Notes: generated by a model not told the origin, from the sequence alone. Counted from the first letter of the stretch, positions 46,177 through 55,945 are shown. The stretch: 64,000 bases of DNA from MWEI01 sp964600235 (GCA_964600235.1 CAZRIV010000015.1:62001-126000); one strand, 5' to 3'. Made by a program: numbers and translations.

Positions 46177-46818
46177 ATGAAAACCGATCGAATTGATCCC
46201 GATACCACCATGGCCCTCAAAGAGCGCCCCTTCAATTCGATATCGCTTGCATCCAGGCATCATGATCAGGATTTTCATCTGGTTCTCATCACGAGGGAAT
46301 GCATCAATGATGAGGAGATCGTCGGCCTGCTCAGCAGGTGGAGAAAGGAGAACGAGTTCTGGTTCCAGGCCATATTCCCGGTGTCTGATGAAAGGACGAG
46401 AATCTGGCTGAAAAACAAAGTGATCGAAGAACGTGACAGACTCCTCTTCCTCATAAGAGTCTGCGACAAGTATATAGGACATGTCGGGTTATGGAAGTTT
46501 GACTTCGCCAACCATTCCTGCGAAATCGACAACATCGTGCGGGGTGAGCATGGATATCCCGGCATCATGTATGATTCGATCGTCTTGCTGCAGGACTGGG
46601 CGCGATCGACCCTGGCGATCCGGGATTTCTATCTTCATACCCTCGTGGAAAATCACAGGGCTTTCAATCTGTACGAGAAACTGGGCTACGTCGTCATAAA
46701 GACAGAACCGCTTATCAGGATTATCAACGGTGAGAGAATCGAGTGGGTTTCACCCCCTGACGATTATGCGGGCGATTTCGAGAGGCACGAAGTACAGATG
46801 AAGCTCATGGGCAAATAA
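46177..46818 (+). CDS. GNAT acetyltransferase
   Basis: This protein of about 213 residues has a GNAT core (FLIRVCDKYIGHVGLWKF, IDNIVRGEHGYPGIMYD, HRAFNLYEKLGYVV) that resembles sugar N-acetyltransferases such as the PseH-like enzymes of nonulosonate routes. The start at 46177 is fixed by AGGGGGG about 8 nt upstream. It could acetylate one of the amino sugars made here. Confidence 0.8.
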   Translation: MKTDRIDPDTTMALKERPFNSISLASRHHDQDFHLVLITRECINDEEIVGLLSRWRKENEFWFQAIFPVSDERTRIWLKNKVIEERDRLLFLIRVCDKYIGHVGLWKFDFANHSCEIDNIVRGEHGYPGIMYDSIVLLQDWARSTLAIRDFYLHTLVENHRAFNLYEKLGYVVIKTEPLIRIINGERIEWVSPPDDYAGDFERHEVQMKLMGK

Positions 46819-46824
46819 CCACAA

Positions 46825-48363
46825 ATGACGGAAAACTTTCATCCAGCTGATTATAAACCGGCAATAATTTTCGCAACGACCCAGCGATGCAACTACAGGT
46901 GCAGGATGTGCCCGTGGAGCGAGCCTGAGGTTCGCAAGGTCTTGACAAAGAATGACCCGACCATGTCGATCGATCTGTTCAAGCGGGTTCTTGAGGAAGT
47001 CATGCCATATTGCTCTTTCATCAGCCTCACCTCCAACGGCGAATTCCTCATGGATCCATTCCTGAAAGAAAGACTGAGCATTGTCGGAGAGGTTCTTCAA
47101 AGGCATCCTGACGTGAGACTCTTCTGTATTACCAACGCCTCGCTCCTGAGCGCCGAAAAGTTATCTTATCTGAAAGGACTCCACAAGGCAGGCTTCACGA
47201 TTTCCATAGAATCCGTTGATGCCCTCACCTATGCCTCAATAAGAAGACCGGGCGTGCTTTCTCAAGTGATGAAGAACATAAAATCACTGAGACATAATTT
47301 ATCTAAGATAGGGATCGATGACGTTCAGCTCCAGATAAATGCGGTGATAATGAAATCGACCATCTTTTCAGTGCCGGGACTGCTGCACCTGGCCAAAGAA
47401 ATCAACGCCATCTTGTTTGTGGATCATTGCCAGGGTTACGGCAACACGGAATTAAACAGGGAATCTCTCTTCAATTACCCGGCCTTTACAAACAAGTTCC
47501 TGGATAAATGCCAGAAATTAGCAGATAAATTAAATGTTCCCTTTAATCGCCCCCCGTCTTTTGCTGTCTCTCCTGAAGAAGTTAGAGAATACTACGAGGC
47601 AAAAAAGGGGAAAAACCGGTACTGCACACAGCTAAGCAAAAGCGGCCCCATCAACATACTGTCGGACGGCAGCGTCATAGCGTGCTGCCAGTCTCTGGTT
47701 GTAGGAAATGTAAATGAAAGCCCCTTCAAGGATATCTTCTTCTCCCCCAAATTTCTGCAATACAGGCAGGCCATAGCGGACGGCCATCCTTTGCCCCCCT
47801 GTGATCATTGCAGGTGGCTGGAGAGAGGTAATCCCTATCTGTATGAATCCTCCGATTATGATCTGAATGTCCCCATTGAATCTCGGAATCCCCACCCGGA
47901 TCCTGATTTCGAAAAAGAGGGGTTTTTCGACTGGCTGGACATGCTATCAGAAGAACAGATAAGAAAGCACCTGCATAACGATTATTCGGCAGAGGCAAAA
48001 CTCATGAGTTCCAAGATTGACGAAGAAATTGAATCAATAGAACTGAGAGAGACTTCTCACCGGATCATCGCGGGCCTGATAAAACAGAATGCAAAAGTCA
48101 TCATGTATCCTGCGGGGAGGTTAACAGCCTGGCTGATAAGGAACCCGCTCATTTCGGAGCTCAACATAATAGGGATCTCGGACAAGGGTATCAGTCAGCC
48201 CGAGGAATATCTCCAGGGATATACATTGTTCCCCTCGGATATGATCCCGGCGTTGAAGCCGGATGTCGTCCTCGTTACATCCAATCTGTTCAGAGATCAG
48301 ATCTGCAGCGAATTGTCATATCTGGAGAAAGAAAATATTAAAATAATTCCATTGTATAAATGA
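46825..48363 (+). CDS. Radical SAM/SPASM protein with C-terminal Rossmann module
   Basis: This 512-residue protein has the cluster motif CNYRCRMC (Cys22, 26, 29) and SPASM-type auxiliary cysteines at 267, 287, 288, 326 and 329. A linker and a C-terminal Rossmann-like domain follow (from about residue 420, AKVIMYPAGRLTAW). The SPASM fold contains extra Fe-S clusters and modifies peptides, amines or sugars. In this setting a sugar dehydrogenase, epimerase or dehydratase role is plausible, but unproven. It starts 6 nt after the previous stop. Confidence 0.85.
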   Translation: MTENFHPADYKPAIIFATTQRCNYRCRMCPWSEPEVRKVLTKNDPTMSIDLFKRVLEEVMPYCSFISLTSNGEFLMDPFLKERLSIVGEVLQRHPDVRLFCITNASLLSAEKLSYLKGLHKAGFTISIESVDALTYASIRRPGVLSQVMKNIKSLRHNLSKIGIDDVQLQINAVIMKSTIFSVPGLLHLAKEINAILFVDHCQGYGNTELNRESLFNYPAFTNKFLDKCQKLADKLNVPFNRPPSFAVSPEEVREYYEAKKGKNRYCTQLSKSGPINILSDGSVIACCQSLVVGNVNESPFKDIFFSPKFLQYRQAIADGHPLPPCDHCRWLERGNPYLYESSDYDLNVPIESRNPHPDPDFEKEGFFDWLDMLSEEQIRKHLHNDYSAEAKLMSSKIDEEIESIELRETSHRIIAGLIKQNAKVIMYPAGRLTAWLIRNPLISELNIIGISDKGISQPEEYLQGYTLFPSDMIPALKPDVVLVTSNLFRDQICSELSYLEKENIKIIPLYK

Positions 48364-48443
48364 CATTCCTTATTCTTGCGACGTTCTCAATGCACAGAGG
48401 ACCATGCCGGACAACACCAAATTAGTTTAAAAAGAGGCAAGTC

Positions 48444-49577
48444 ATGAGAAAAAAAATCAGTTTTGCAGGACCTTCCATTACACAGAAAGAAATCGACTAT
48501 GTCATCGACGGCGTAAAAAACGGTTTTTACGAAACCTTCGACCAACATAGGATAAAGCTGGAGAAGGCCGTGGCAAGTTACCTCGGCCGTAAATATGCAC
48601 TCGCGACACACACCGGCACCCTGGCCTTACACCTTTCGAATGCATCACTGGGCCTGAAAAAAGGTGACGAGGTGATATGCACTGATTTCAGCTGGGTTGC
48701 CACGGCCTATTCAATACTGTACACAGGCGCCCGGCCCGTATTTGTAGACATCGACCCTGACACCTGGTGCATCGACCCGAAAAAGATCGCGCCGGCTGTA
48801 ACCAAGCGCACCAAAGCCATCATGCTGGTCCACTCCTTTGGGATCCCGGCTGAAATGGACGAGATAATGTCCATAGCCGCAGAGTTCAATCTGAAGGTTG
48901 TTGAAGATGCCTGCCCTGCGCTTGGAGCAGAGTATAAGAAGAAGAAGGTCGGCTCGTTCGGCGATTTCGGCTGCTTCAGCTTTCATGGGGCCAAGATCGC
49001 TGCAACCGGCGAAGGAGGAATGCTTACCACGGACAATGAAGAGCTCTTTAAAAAGGCAGGACTCCTCGCGGAAATGGGGAGGACTGACAGAAAAGCAGTC
49101 TTCTGGTCTGATCTTGTAGGGTATCAATACACCATGGCAAACCTGACGGCCGCCCTCGGGCTGGCACAGGTTGAAAGGATCGAAGAGCTTGTAGCCATCA
49201 AGAGGCAGATCTTCAACTGGTACGAAGAAGGCCTGAAGGACATCGACGGGATAAGATTGATAAGAGAAAAAGAGGGTACGAGGGCAAATTACTGCTATCC
49301 TTCCATCTTTCTTGAGAATGTGATCGCCACGGAACGGGACGAGATAATCAGAGTCCTCAAAGAGTATAATATACATGCCCGCCCGGCCTTTCCGAGGATG
49401 AGCACCCTTCCGACGTTAAAACAGAGGTATCCCAATCCCGTGGCAAAAAAGGTGGAAAAGAGAGGGATATCGCTCCCTTCGGCCGCAAATATAGACAAGA
49501 ACGATATAGATTTCGTCTGTGAAATACTTAAAAAGACAATCAGGTATACCGGGCAGAATAGAAGGAGAACAACATGA
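48444..49577 (+). CDS. DegT-family aminotransferase
   Basis: This 377-residue PLP aminotransferase contains the lysine in FSFHGAKIAATGEGGM and the substrate-contact block ATHTGTLALHLSNASL. The pattern resembles ArnB/PerA-type enzymes that aminate C4 of NDP-4-keto-6-deoxy sugars, but specificity is not fixed. It lies between the two radical SAM genes and overlaps the second by ATGA, suggesting that the three act on one substrate. Confidence 0.85.
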   Translation: MRKKISFAGPSITQKEIDYVIDGVKNGFYETFDQHRIKLEKAVASYLGRKYALATHTGTLALHLSNASLGLKKGDEVICTDFSWVATAYSILYTGARPVFVDIDPDTWCIDPKKIAPAVTKRTKAIMLVHSFGIPAEMDEIMSIAAEFNLKVVEDACPALGAEYKKKKVGSFGDFGCFSFHGAKIAATGEGGMLTTDNEELFKKAGLLAEMGRTDRKAVFWSDLVGYQYTMANLTAALGLAQVERIEELVAIKRQIFNWYEEGLKDIDGIRLIREKEGTRANYCYPSIFLENVIATERDEIIRVLKEYNIHARPAFPRMSTLPTLKQRYPNPVAKKVEKRGISLPSAANIDKNDIDFVCEILKKTIRYTGQNRRRTT

Positions 49578-51040
49578 TTAAGGATGAGAAAGATCATGAG
49601 GAAAATGATATCGAGTCCTCCACCACGAACATTAAATTCGGCGAAACCAGGTTCGAGGAAAATAAAAGAAGGGAGTGGCTGAAAAAGAAGAAACCCCGTG
49701 TTTTTGAAAAAGTCATCCGGTTCAACGATAAACTCGCTCGGGGCGAGGGCGTACCGATCATTCAGTTTCAATACAATTATAAATGCAACTTCAAATGCGA
49801 GCATTGCTCGATTGAAAAGTTTCAGGTGTCCCGCAAGGAAGAGGCCGAAGGCGGCCGCAGGTATTTCACGATCGATGACGTCAAGGAGCTGTCACGCCAG
49901 GCCGATGAGATGGGTCTTTCCACCTTCGTAATCACCGGCGGAGAACCACTCATATTCAAAGATTTTGATGACCTGGTGAAGGCCATCGACCCGGACAAGT
50001 TCTGGATCGTTGCCGATACGAACGGCTGGTACCTCGATGATGAAAAAGCCCGGCATCTGAAAGAGATCGGGGTTGATAAAATCCAGTTGAGCCTTGACGG
50101 CGTTGATGCCGAAACACACGATGAGTTCAGACGTCACGCCGGATCATGGGAACGATGCATGAAGGCCATTGAAGCATGCAAGAAGGTCGACCTGCACGTG
50201 ATCCTGTCAACGGTTGTCTGGAAAAGCCGTGTGAGATCCCAAGAGTTCATAGATTACCTGGAGATGGCCAAAAGGCTTGGCGTGGGGACGTACGTAACCT
50301 ATGCGAAACCTGTCGGTGCATACGAAGGCAGATATGATCAGATGCTGACTGCCCGTGAGGAAGCCCATATAAGGGAACTTGAGAAAAAGTACGATGTATT
50401 CACGCACATGACCCCGTCATATGGCATGGACATCGGGTGCATCGCGGTCAAGAGAATTTTGCCTATCACCCGATATGGTGATGTTCTCCCCTGCCCGTAT
50501 ATCCATGTTTCACTCGGCAACTTCTTTGAAGAGCCACTAAAGGACATCGTGGACCGCGGATTGAATCTGCACTGGTTTAACCCGAGAGTAAAAATGCCCT
50601 GCCTGTGCGGTGTTGACAGGACGTTTATTGATCAGGTTGTCGTCCCTACCTACGGTAATGTGCAAGTCCCTGTTCACTATACAAAGATATTCAGCGACGC
50701 CGATTATGTTGATCCCGGCAAGGAAAAAACATCACCCCTCTATCGAGGTAAAAACGCTCGCCTCACTAAACAGGATAGCGGGGCTGGCAAGGATGAAGAG
50801 GTGGAAACCATTGAGACCAAGGACGGCATCATCCCGGTCACGTGGGCCCCCCCGCCTGATACCCATTATCATCACAAACTGGATGGAGATCCTGATTACA
50901 TCAAAGACAAGGATATGGATGTAGAGCTATGGGAAGCGCCCTCAAATATTCAGGACAGGCAGGGGAAACTGCCCTACCGAAAGAAGGGAGATGCCATGGG
51001 GAAGAAGGGCGCCAACAAAAGCAGACCATCAAAAAGCTAA
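49574..51040 (+). CDS. Radical SAM/SPASM protein with acidic-to-basic C-terminal tail
   Basis: This 488-residue protein has CNFKCEHC (Cys71, 75, 78) at the radical SAM site and GGEP at 122-125. Auxiliary-cluster cysteines lie at 289, 307, 343 and 345, as in SPASM proteins. An N-terminal extension of about 65 residues is charged. The last 120 residues are hydrophilic, of no recognised domain, and end in a lysine-rich tail, which could bind nucleic acid or a partner. The second rSAM gene in the cluster, it probably differs in substrate from the first. Confidence 0.82.
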   Translation: MIKDEKDHEENDIESSTTNIKFGETRFEENKRREWLKKKKPRVFEKVIRFNDKLARGEGVPIIQFQYNYKCNFKCEHCSIEKFQVSRKEEAEGGRRYFTIDDVKELSRQADEMGLSTFVITGGEPLIFKDFDDLVKAIDPDKFWIVADTNGWYLDDEKARHLKEIGVDKIQLSLDGVDAETHDEFRRHAGSWERCMKAIEACKKVDLHVILSTVVWKSRVRSQEFIDYLEMAKRLGVGTYVTYAKPVGAYEGRYDQMLTAREEAHIRELEKKYDVFTHMTPSYGMDIGCIAVKRILPITRYGDVLPCPYIHVSLGNFFEEPLKDIVDRGLNLHWFNPRVKMPCLCGVDRTFIDQVVVPTYGNVQVPVHYTKIFSDADYVDPGKEKTSPLYRGKNARLTKQDSGAGKDEEVETIETKDGIIPVTWAPPPDTHYHHKLDGDPDYIKDKDMDVELWEAPSNIQDRQGKLPYRKKGDAMGKKGANKSRPSKS

Positions 51041-51064
51041 AACCTACTGTCCGGTGAATAAGCC

Positions 51065-52117
51065 ATGAAAATAAATAAACCGCTTGTAAGCATCATGATC
51101 CCCAACAGAAACCATTCCATGTTCCTGGACAATTGCATTCAATGCGCGCTGGATCAGACCTACGACAATATCGAGATTATTTTTCTCGACAACTGTTCCA
51201 CCGACAATTCCGTCGAAGTGGCTGCAAAATACTTAAGCAGGGGGGTGAGGATCTGTAAAAATCCAATAAATCTTACCAACAGAAGCATAGATCTATTGGC
51301 ATATCTGGCCAAAGGAAAGTATATAATGACCTTGTGCGCGGATGACCTCATCAAGCCGACATTGATTGAAAAATGTGTCAATATCATGGAGGCGCATCCT
51401 GATGTCGGCTACGTTCACTGCGAGAGAGATTTTATAGATTTTGAAGGCAACATAACAGAGCTCGATCCTTTCTATAACTGCAGCTTTGTTACATCGGGCA
51501 GCTCGGCTTTGCCCATATACCTGCTTGCCGATGTCGCCCAGGCAGCCCAGTGCCTCATGCGACGGACTGCGTTCGAAAGCGTCATGGGCTATGAAAGCGA
51601 GTTTGACCACGTCAATACCGACAAGGACCTGTGGTTCAGGTTATCGCTCGAATACGACTATGCCTACATAAGAGAGAAACTTTCTCTTATCAGGGTGCAT
51701 GAATCGAGGGAAACGATCAAGGCTTTCCGAAATTTCTATCATCCGCTTGCACTCTTTATGACAATTGATTTTCACATTAGATTAGGATCGGATCAGGAAT
51801 CTCATAAAAATGTCTCGGAAAGAAAGTCCTTCGCCTACCATAAGCTTGCGCTCGAATTCCTGAATATCGCGTCTTTCGCATTAAACGAAAACAATGAAAG
51901 GCTTGCAAAACAATACATGCTCTTTGCACAGATTTTATCAGACGATATCATCAACGAAAACATATACAAATATTGCATCGAATCCTTCAAGGGCACGGAT
52001 AAGGACAGCGGCCGGGATATATGCGATACAGGGCAAGACATGTACAAGAAACGCAAACGCAGCTATGAACCTCCTGAAGGCTATCGATTGATTCACCCGG
52101 AGGATTATGCAGACTGA
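51065..52117 (+). CDS. GT2 glycosyltransferase
   Basis: This 350-residue cytosolic family 2 glycosyltransferase opens PLVSIMIPNRNHSMFLDNCI; IEIIFLDNCSTDNS and LCADDLIKPT carry the acidic nucleotide-binding residues. The C-terminal 120 residues are helical. It overlaps the next GT2 gene by 11 bp. Confidence 0.88.
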   Translation: MKINKPLVSIMIPNRNHSMFLDNCIQCALDQTYDNIEIIFLDNCSTDNSVEVAAKYLSRGVRICKNPINLTNRSIDLLAYLAKGKYIMTLCADDLIKPTLIEKCVNIMEAHPDVGYVHCERDFIDFEGNITELDPFYNCSFVTSGSSALPIYLLADVAQAAQCLMRRTAFESVMGYESEFDHVNTDKDLWFRLSLEYDYAYIREKLSLIRVHESRETIKAFRNFYHPLALFMTIDFHIRLGSDQESHKNVSERKSFAYHKLALEFLNIASFALNENNERLAKQYMLFAQILSDDIINENIYKYCIESFKGTDKDSGRDICDTGQDMYKKRKRSYEPPEGYRLIHPEDYAD

Positions 52118-53063
52118 ATTTTACAATACCGTCGTATTGCTTCTCACTGACAATAATTCTGAAACAATCGACAGGAGCATCCAGAGCATTCTCCGTCAAT
52201 CCATCTATTCCGAGCGGATCAAGATCGTGGCCGTGGACAATCATTCAACGGATGGAACTTATGAAAAACTGATCGGATACGTCAAAAGTAATGACATATC
52301 CGTTTATCGCCTCGAAAAAAGATACCTGAAAACCCGTCTGATGCTCCACGCGAACCACCTGTTGAGATATACAATGCACCGCTACCTGACGATCCTCAAT
52401 CCTGGCGACATGCTTTTTCCAGACTATCTGGAAATATGTTCCGGCCTGATGGACGATGCCTCTCATGCCGATGCCAGAATCATTTTCTGTGAAGTCGACT
52501 TCATCGATGATGATGGGAGGAAATCCAGTCAAACACCCATGTTTGACAGAGATCGCATTTTAGAAAAAGAAAGGCACCTGATCGAGGTCTTCAATAAAGG
52601 AATGGGGCATAAGGTTCAATGCTTTTACCGCGTCGGGACCCTTCCGAATATCTTGTTCGAACTCCCGCATTTCGTCGATTTCAATGACTGCTTCAAAAAA
52701 GCATGGTTCTTGCAGTTTCACAACTGTATATATCTCAAAAAGAGCCTGGCCTGCATCTGCAGGAGCGGGTATCCAGACAAGATCATAGATCTGGCTTCGC
52801 GGTTATACATGATCACGAGGTTCAAAGTATACAGGGACACCATCGGCAACGAAAGCACGGCATACCTGAACGGACTGGATTCGGAAGATATCTACAGGAG
52901 TCTTTCCATGCTTGCGCTCCAATATGCCTCGGAATCATTGGCAGAGGGGGAAATCGGCACTGCAAAAAAGATTCTGCTGTTTGCTGAAATGGTTTTTGAG
53001 GACATCATCAATACAGAACCCTATTCCGCACTGAAAACTCTATCATCCCGGGATCCATTATGA
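52107..53063 (+). CDS. GT2-like glycosyltransferase
   Basis: This 318-residue protein has a GT2 N-terminus (VVLLLTDNNSETIDRSI, then VAVDNHSTDGTYEKL) and an acidic-like NPGDMLFPDY site where the usual DXD is N-P-G-D. It is shorter than its neighbour and has no membrane helix. ATGA overlap with the following gene. Confidence 0.8.
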   Translation: MQTEFYNTVVLLLTDNNSETIDRSIQSILRQSIYSERIKIVAVDNHSTDGTYEKLIGYVKSNDISVYRLEKRYLKTRLMLHANHLLRYTMHRYLTILNPGDMLFPDYLEICSGLMDDASHADARIIFCEVDFIDDDGRKSSQTPMFDRDRILEKERHLIEVFNKGMGHKVQCFYRVGTLPNILFELPHFVDFNDCFKKAWFLQFHNCIYLKKSLACICRSGYPDKIIDLASRLYMITRFKVYRDTIGNESTAYLNGLDSEDIYRSLSMLALQYASESLAEGEIGTAKKILLFAEMVFEDIINTEPYSALKTLSSRDPL

Positions 53064-55117
53064 GCGACAGGGACCTCGCGTTGAATACTGTGAAATCGGT
53101 TGCACGATTGATCGAGGATGCTGGGCACCTGGATCTTCTGTGCTCACAGGGTGATTATCCCAGGTTCCAGCAGCATGCCCAGAACATGCTGCTGAAGCTT
53201 GAAGATCTGATGTTCATGCAAAAGAACGGAATTGAAAGCATCATGGACTCGTTGCGACGGATCATGGTGCATGCAGAGTCAGACTCATCCAGGGCACGTG
53301 ATAAAATCGCATTTGAATTACTCCCGCTCATGAGAGTGCTCCACAATGTATATTATTTCTATAACTGCGTTTATCCTGACAAGGCATTGATGGAGAAGTA
53401 CTACCGGGAGGAGATGCATTCCTTAGGATCCAACCAGTACATCAACAATGCGGTACTGACTGGGGAATACAGGTATGACCTCTCGATCGCCGTCATTGCA
53501 TTCAATAAACTTGAATACACAAAACAGTGCGTGGAGAGTATTCTGAAATATGTCCCTAAAGATCTTCATTATGAACTGATCCTCATTAACCATGGTTCAA
53601 CGGATGGAACAAAGGAATACTTTGAGAGCATTTCACCAACGAAACAACTGGACATATTCATCAACGGTGGAGGTCTCGCGGCTTATACGTATATTTGTGA
53701 AGGAAAATATTTCATGCTGGTCTCCAATGATGTTATTGTAACCGAGAACGCCATAGCCAACATGATCAAATGCATGGAGTCGGATGAGAAAATCGCATGG
53801 GTTGTCCCGGCGACGTCGAATGTAAGCAACCTCCAGACACTACCCGCTGCATATAAGACCATCGATGAAATGCATGTCTTTGCCGGCAGGAACAACCGGT
53901 GCAGCGATCCCTATCGCTGGGAACAGCGCACCAGGTTGATTGACCCGATCTCACTGCGGCGCTCGAGTGTATCCTTTTCCTCTTCCGGCGTTAACTGGGC
54001 ATATTATCTTTATACACAAATAGCCGGTGGATTTTCTGATGACAAGGAGGCCTTGCTGTACCGCCGCAGCGGGTACAAGATGATGCTTGCGAAGGACAGC
54101 TACTGCCATCATTTCGGAAGTGTGACACTCAAGGATGAGTTGGCCCCACAGGAAGCCTTTTATGACAAGGGCCGTAAGGCATTTCATGACGCCTTTGGCA
54201 TTGACCCGTGGGGAACAGGCTTCTGCTGGTCTCGAGAACTCATGTCGCTTCTGCCATGCAGAGAAGAAGGGCATGTCAATATTCTCGGTCTGAATTGTGG
54301 CATGGGGAGCAACCCTCTCAAGATCAGGGAGACTCTCAAGGAAGAAGCCCATAACCTCGATGTGACGCTGTACAATGCAACTGATGATGAACGGTATATA
54401 GCTGACCTGCGTGGTATATCCGATATGGTTGTTCACGAACAACACATCAATGATTTTCATACATTGTTTCCTGGAGTGCTGTTCAACTACATCGTGCTGG
54501 AACGTGGCCTTGAAACGTATCAGGAGCCCATTGGCATAATGAGAAGCCTAGAAGCACGACTGGCTGCCGGCGGATTTCTGATTCTTCAGACAATTACCAA
54601 GGGCCTCAAGAAAACCATATCTGAAAGTTTTCCCGCTGCGAAGATTTCCAAATACTGGTGTGTCATACCTATGAACGAAAGTAAACGCCGCGGACACTAC
54701 ACGGAAGGCCTGCTGGAAGAAGACACAGATGGAGGCGGAGTCCAAATGACCAGGGAACAACAGATAAAGAAGCTCCTCGAGAGGGGGGAAGAACGGTTCT
54801 CGCAAGGCGATGTAAGCGCCGCGATAAAATTCTTTGAGAGGGTGCTCAGCCTCGACAAGACCAACTCACAGGCCTTGAACAATCTGGGCGTGGTGATGTG
54901 GCAACTGGGCGAAGCGCATACGGCCATGGAAATCTTTCAGAACGCACTGGTCGTTAACCCTGAAGACACCGATGCCCTGGCAAATCTCCTGCAGGCGGCA
55001 ACTGAAACCGGAAGGTTTGACCTGCTGAAGCCGGAGCTGCTGGATACTGTGAACCGGGCGCAACCGGCGAATCCGGATATTGCAAAGCTCATTGACGGCC
55101 ATAAAGGGAATATCTGA
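53060..55117 (+). CDS. GT2 - methyltransferase-like - TPR fusion
   Basis: This is a 685-residue cytosolic protein. Residues 1-135 are helical. Residues 141-350 form a GT2 domain (SIAVIAFNKLEYTKQCVESI, NHGSTDGTKEYF). Residues 400-545 resemble a SAM methyltransferase (VNILGLNCGMGSNPLKIRETL-type glycine-rich start, partly degenerate). Residues 566-650 hold TPR repeats (NNLGVVMWQLG). The GT2 plus TPR combination mirrors the enzyme beside flagellin. It is the last gene of the island and is probably involved in protein-bound glycan assembly. Confidence 0.8.
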   Translation: MSDRDLALNTVKSVARLIEDAGHLDLLCSQGDYPRFQQHAQNMLLKLEDLMFMQKNGIESIMDSLRRIMVHAESDSSRARDKIAFELLPLMRVLHNVYYFYNCVYPDKALMEKYYREEMHSLGSNQYINNAVLTGEYRYDLSIAVIAFNKLEYTKQCVESILKYVPKDLHYELILINHGSTDGTKEYFESISPTKQLDIFINGGGLAAYTYICEGKYFMLVSNDVIVTENAIANMIKCMESDEKIAWVVPATSNVSNLQTLPAAYKTIDEMHVFAGRNNRCSDPYRWEQRTRLIDPISLRRSSVSFSSSGVNWAYYLYTQIAGGFSDDKEALLYRRSGYKMMLAKDSYCHHFGSVTLKDELAPQEAFYDKGRKAFHDAFGIDPWGTGFCWSRELMSLLPCREEGHVNILGLNCGMGSNPLKIRETLKEEAHNLDVTLYNATDDERYIADLRGISDMVVHEQHINDFHTLFPGVLFNYIVLERGLETYQEPIGIMRSLEARLAAGGFLILQTITKGLKKTISESFPAAKISKYWCVIPMNESKRRGHYTEGLLEEDTDGGGVQMTREQQIKKLLERGEERFSQGDVSAAIKFFERVLSLDKTNSQALNNLGVVMWQLGEAHTAMEIFQNALVVNPEDTDALANLLQAATETGRFDLLKPELLDTVNRAQPANPDIAKLIDGHKGNI

Positions 55118-55204
55118 GCAGATTACGATTCTTAAGACAGTGCTGAAATGGCGGGGCTAAGCATCGCCCTGACCTGTAGGCTCATTGCAAATCACCTGAT
55201 GCAG

Positions 55205-55672
55205 CTATCTCTTGGCATTCCAGTTCTTCAAGAGTTTCTTTGCCTCAGCAATTTGTTCCTTTGTCATCTTGCCGGATACACTGCTTTTCAATTGCACCGC
55301 CTGCGTACTCCCCTTCTTTGAGGCCAGATCAAGCCACATGTACGCCATCACGTAGTTCTGCGGCACACCCCTTCCAAGACGGTACATGTTGCCAAGCTGT
55401 GTCTGCGCCACCTTGTTACCCTGCCTGGCTGCCCGGCCGTACCACTCGGCGGCCTTGGAATAATTCCTGGTTACCCCCTGGCCTGTCTCATAGAGATATG
55501 CGACAAAAACCTGCGCATTGGCGTCTCCCTGCTGGGCAGGCAGGAGATTCTCGCGGAATTCGGTACTGGTGGAATTTTCATCGGGTGAGTATGCGTTCAG
55601 CACGGTCCAGGACATGACCAGACATGCACCGCAACAAACCACAAAGAGCACATTATAGACAATCCTGTGCAT
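55205..55672 (-). CDS. Sel1-repeat protein with membrane anchor
   Basis: This protein of about 155 residues has one N-terminal membrane segment or uncleaved signal (residues 4-22), followed by two to three Sel1-like TPR repeats (GDANAQVFVAYLYETGQGV and NKVAQTQLGNMYRLGRGV). Such proteins mediate protein interactions at the cell envelope. The start at 55672 has GGGGAG upstream; a longer frame begins at 55702. Confidence 0.82.
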   Translation of the reverse strand: MHRIVYNVLFVVCCGACLVMSWTVLNAYSPDENSTSTEFRENLLPAQQGDANAQVFVAYLYETGQGVTRNYSKAAEWYGRAARQGNKVAQTQLGNMYRLGRGVPQNYVMAYMWLDLASKKGSTQAVQLKSSVSGKMTKEQIAEAKKLLKNWNAKR

Positions 55673-55945
55673 CCACTCCCCTTCACACAGACAAACCAAC
55701 AAATAACATTCTTGTAATTATGAGTTAACCATACGGACATTTTACTTCCAAGTCAACTCCCTGAGTGATATTCATGCACTTCAATTTATACCGGATTTGC
55801 TGTTGAATGATCTTTAGGGCATGCCAGGGTCGATCTTTCAATACGGATAATTCCGCATTGCCACCGGCCCTGAGAATGTTTATGTATTAATACTACCATC
55901 GTCAGGCTGAACTCATTAAGGTTTGAACCATGTAGGGGGTGAGCA

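Noticed and set aside
29348..55117. Standard O-antigen locus
   Set aside because: No wzx, wzy, ABC exporter, initiating transferase or ligase is present in the run; kept only as an alternative if these lie elsewhere.
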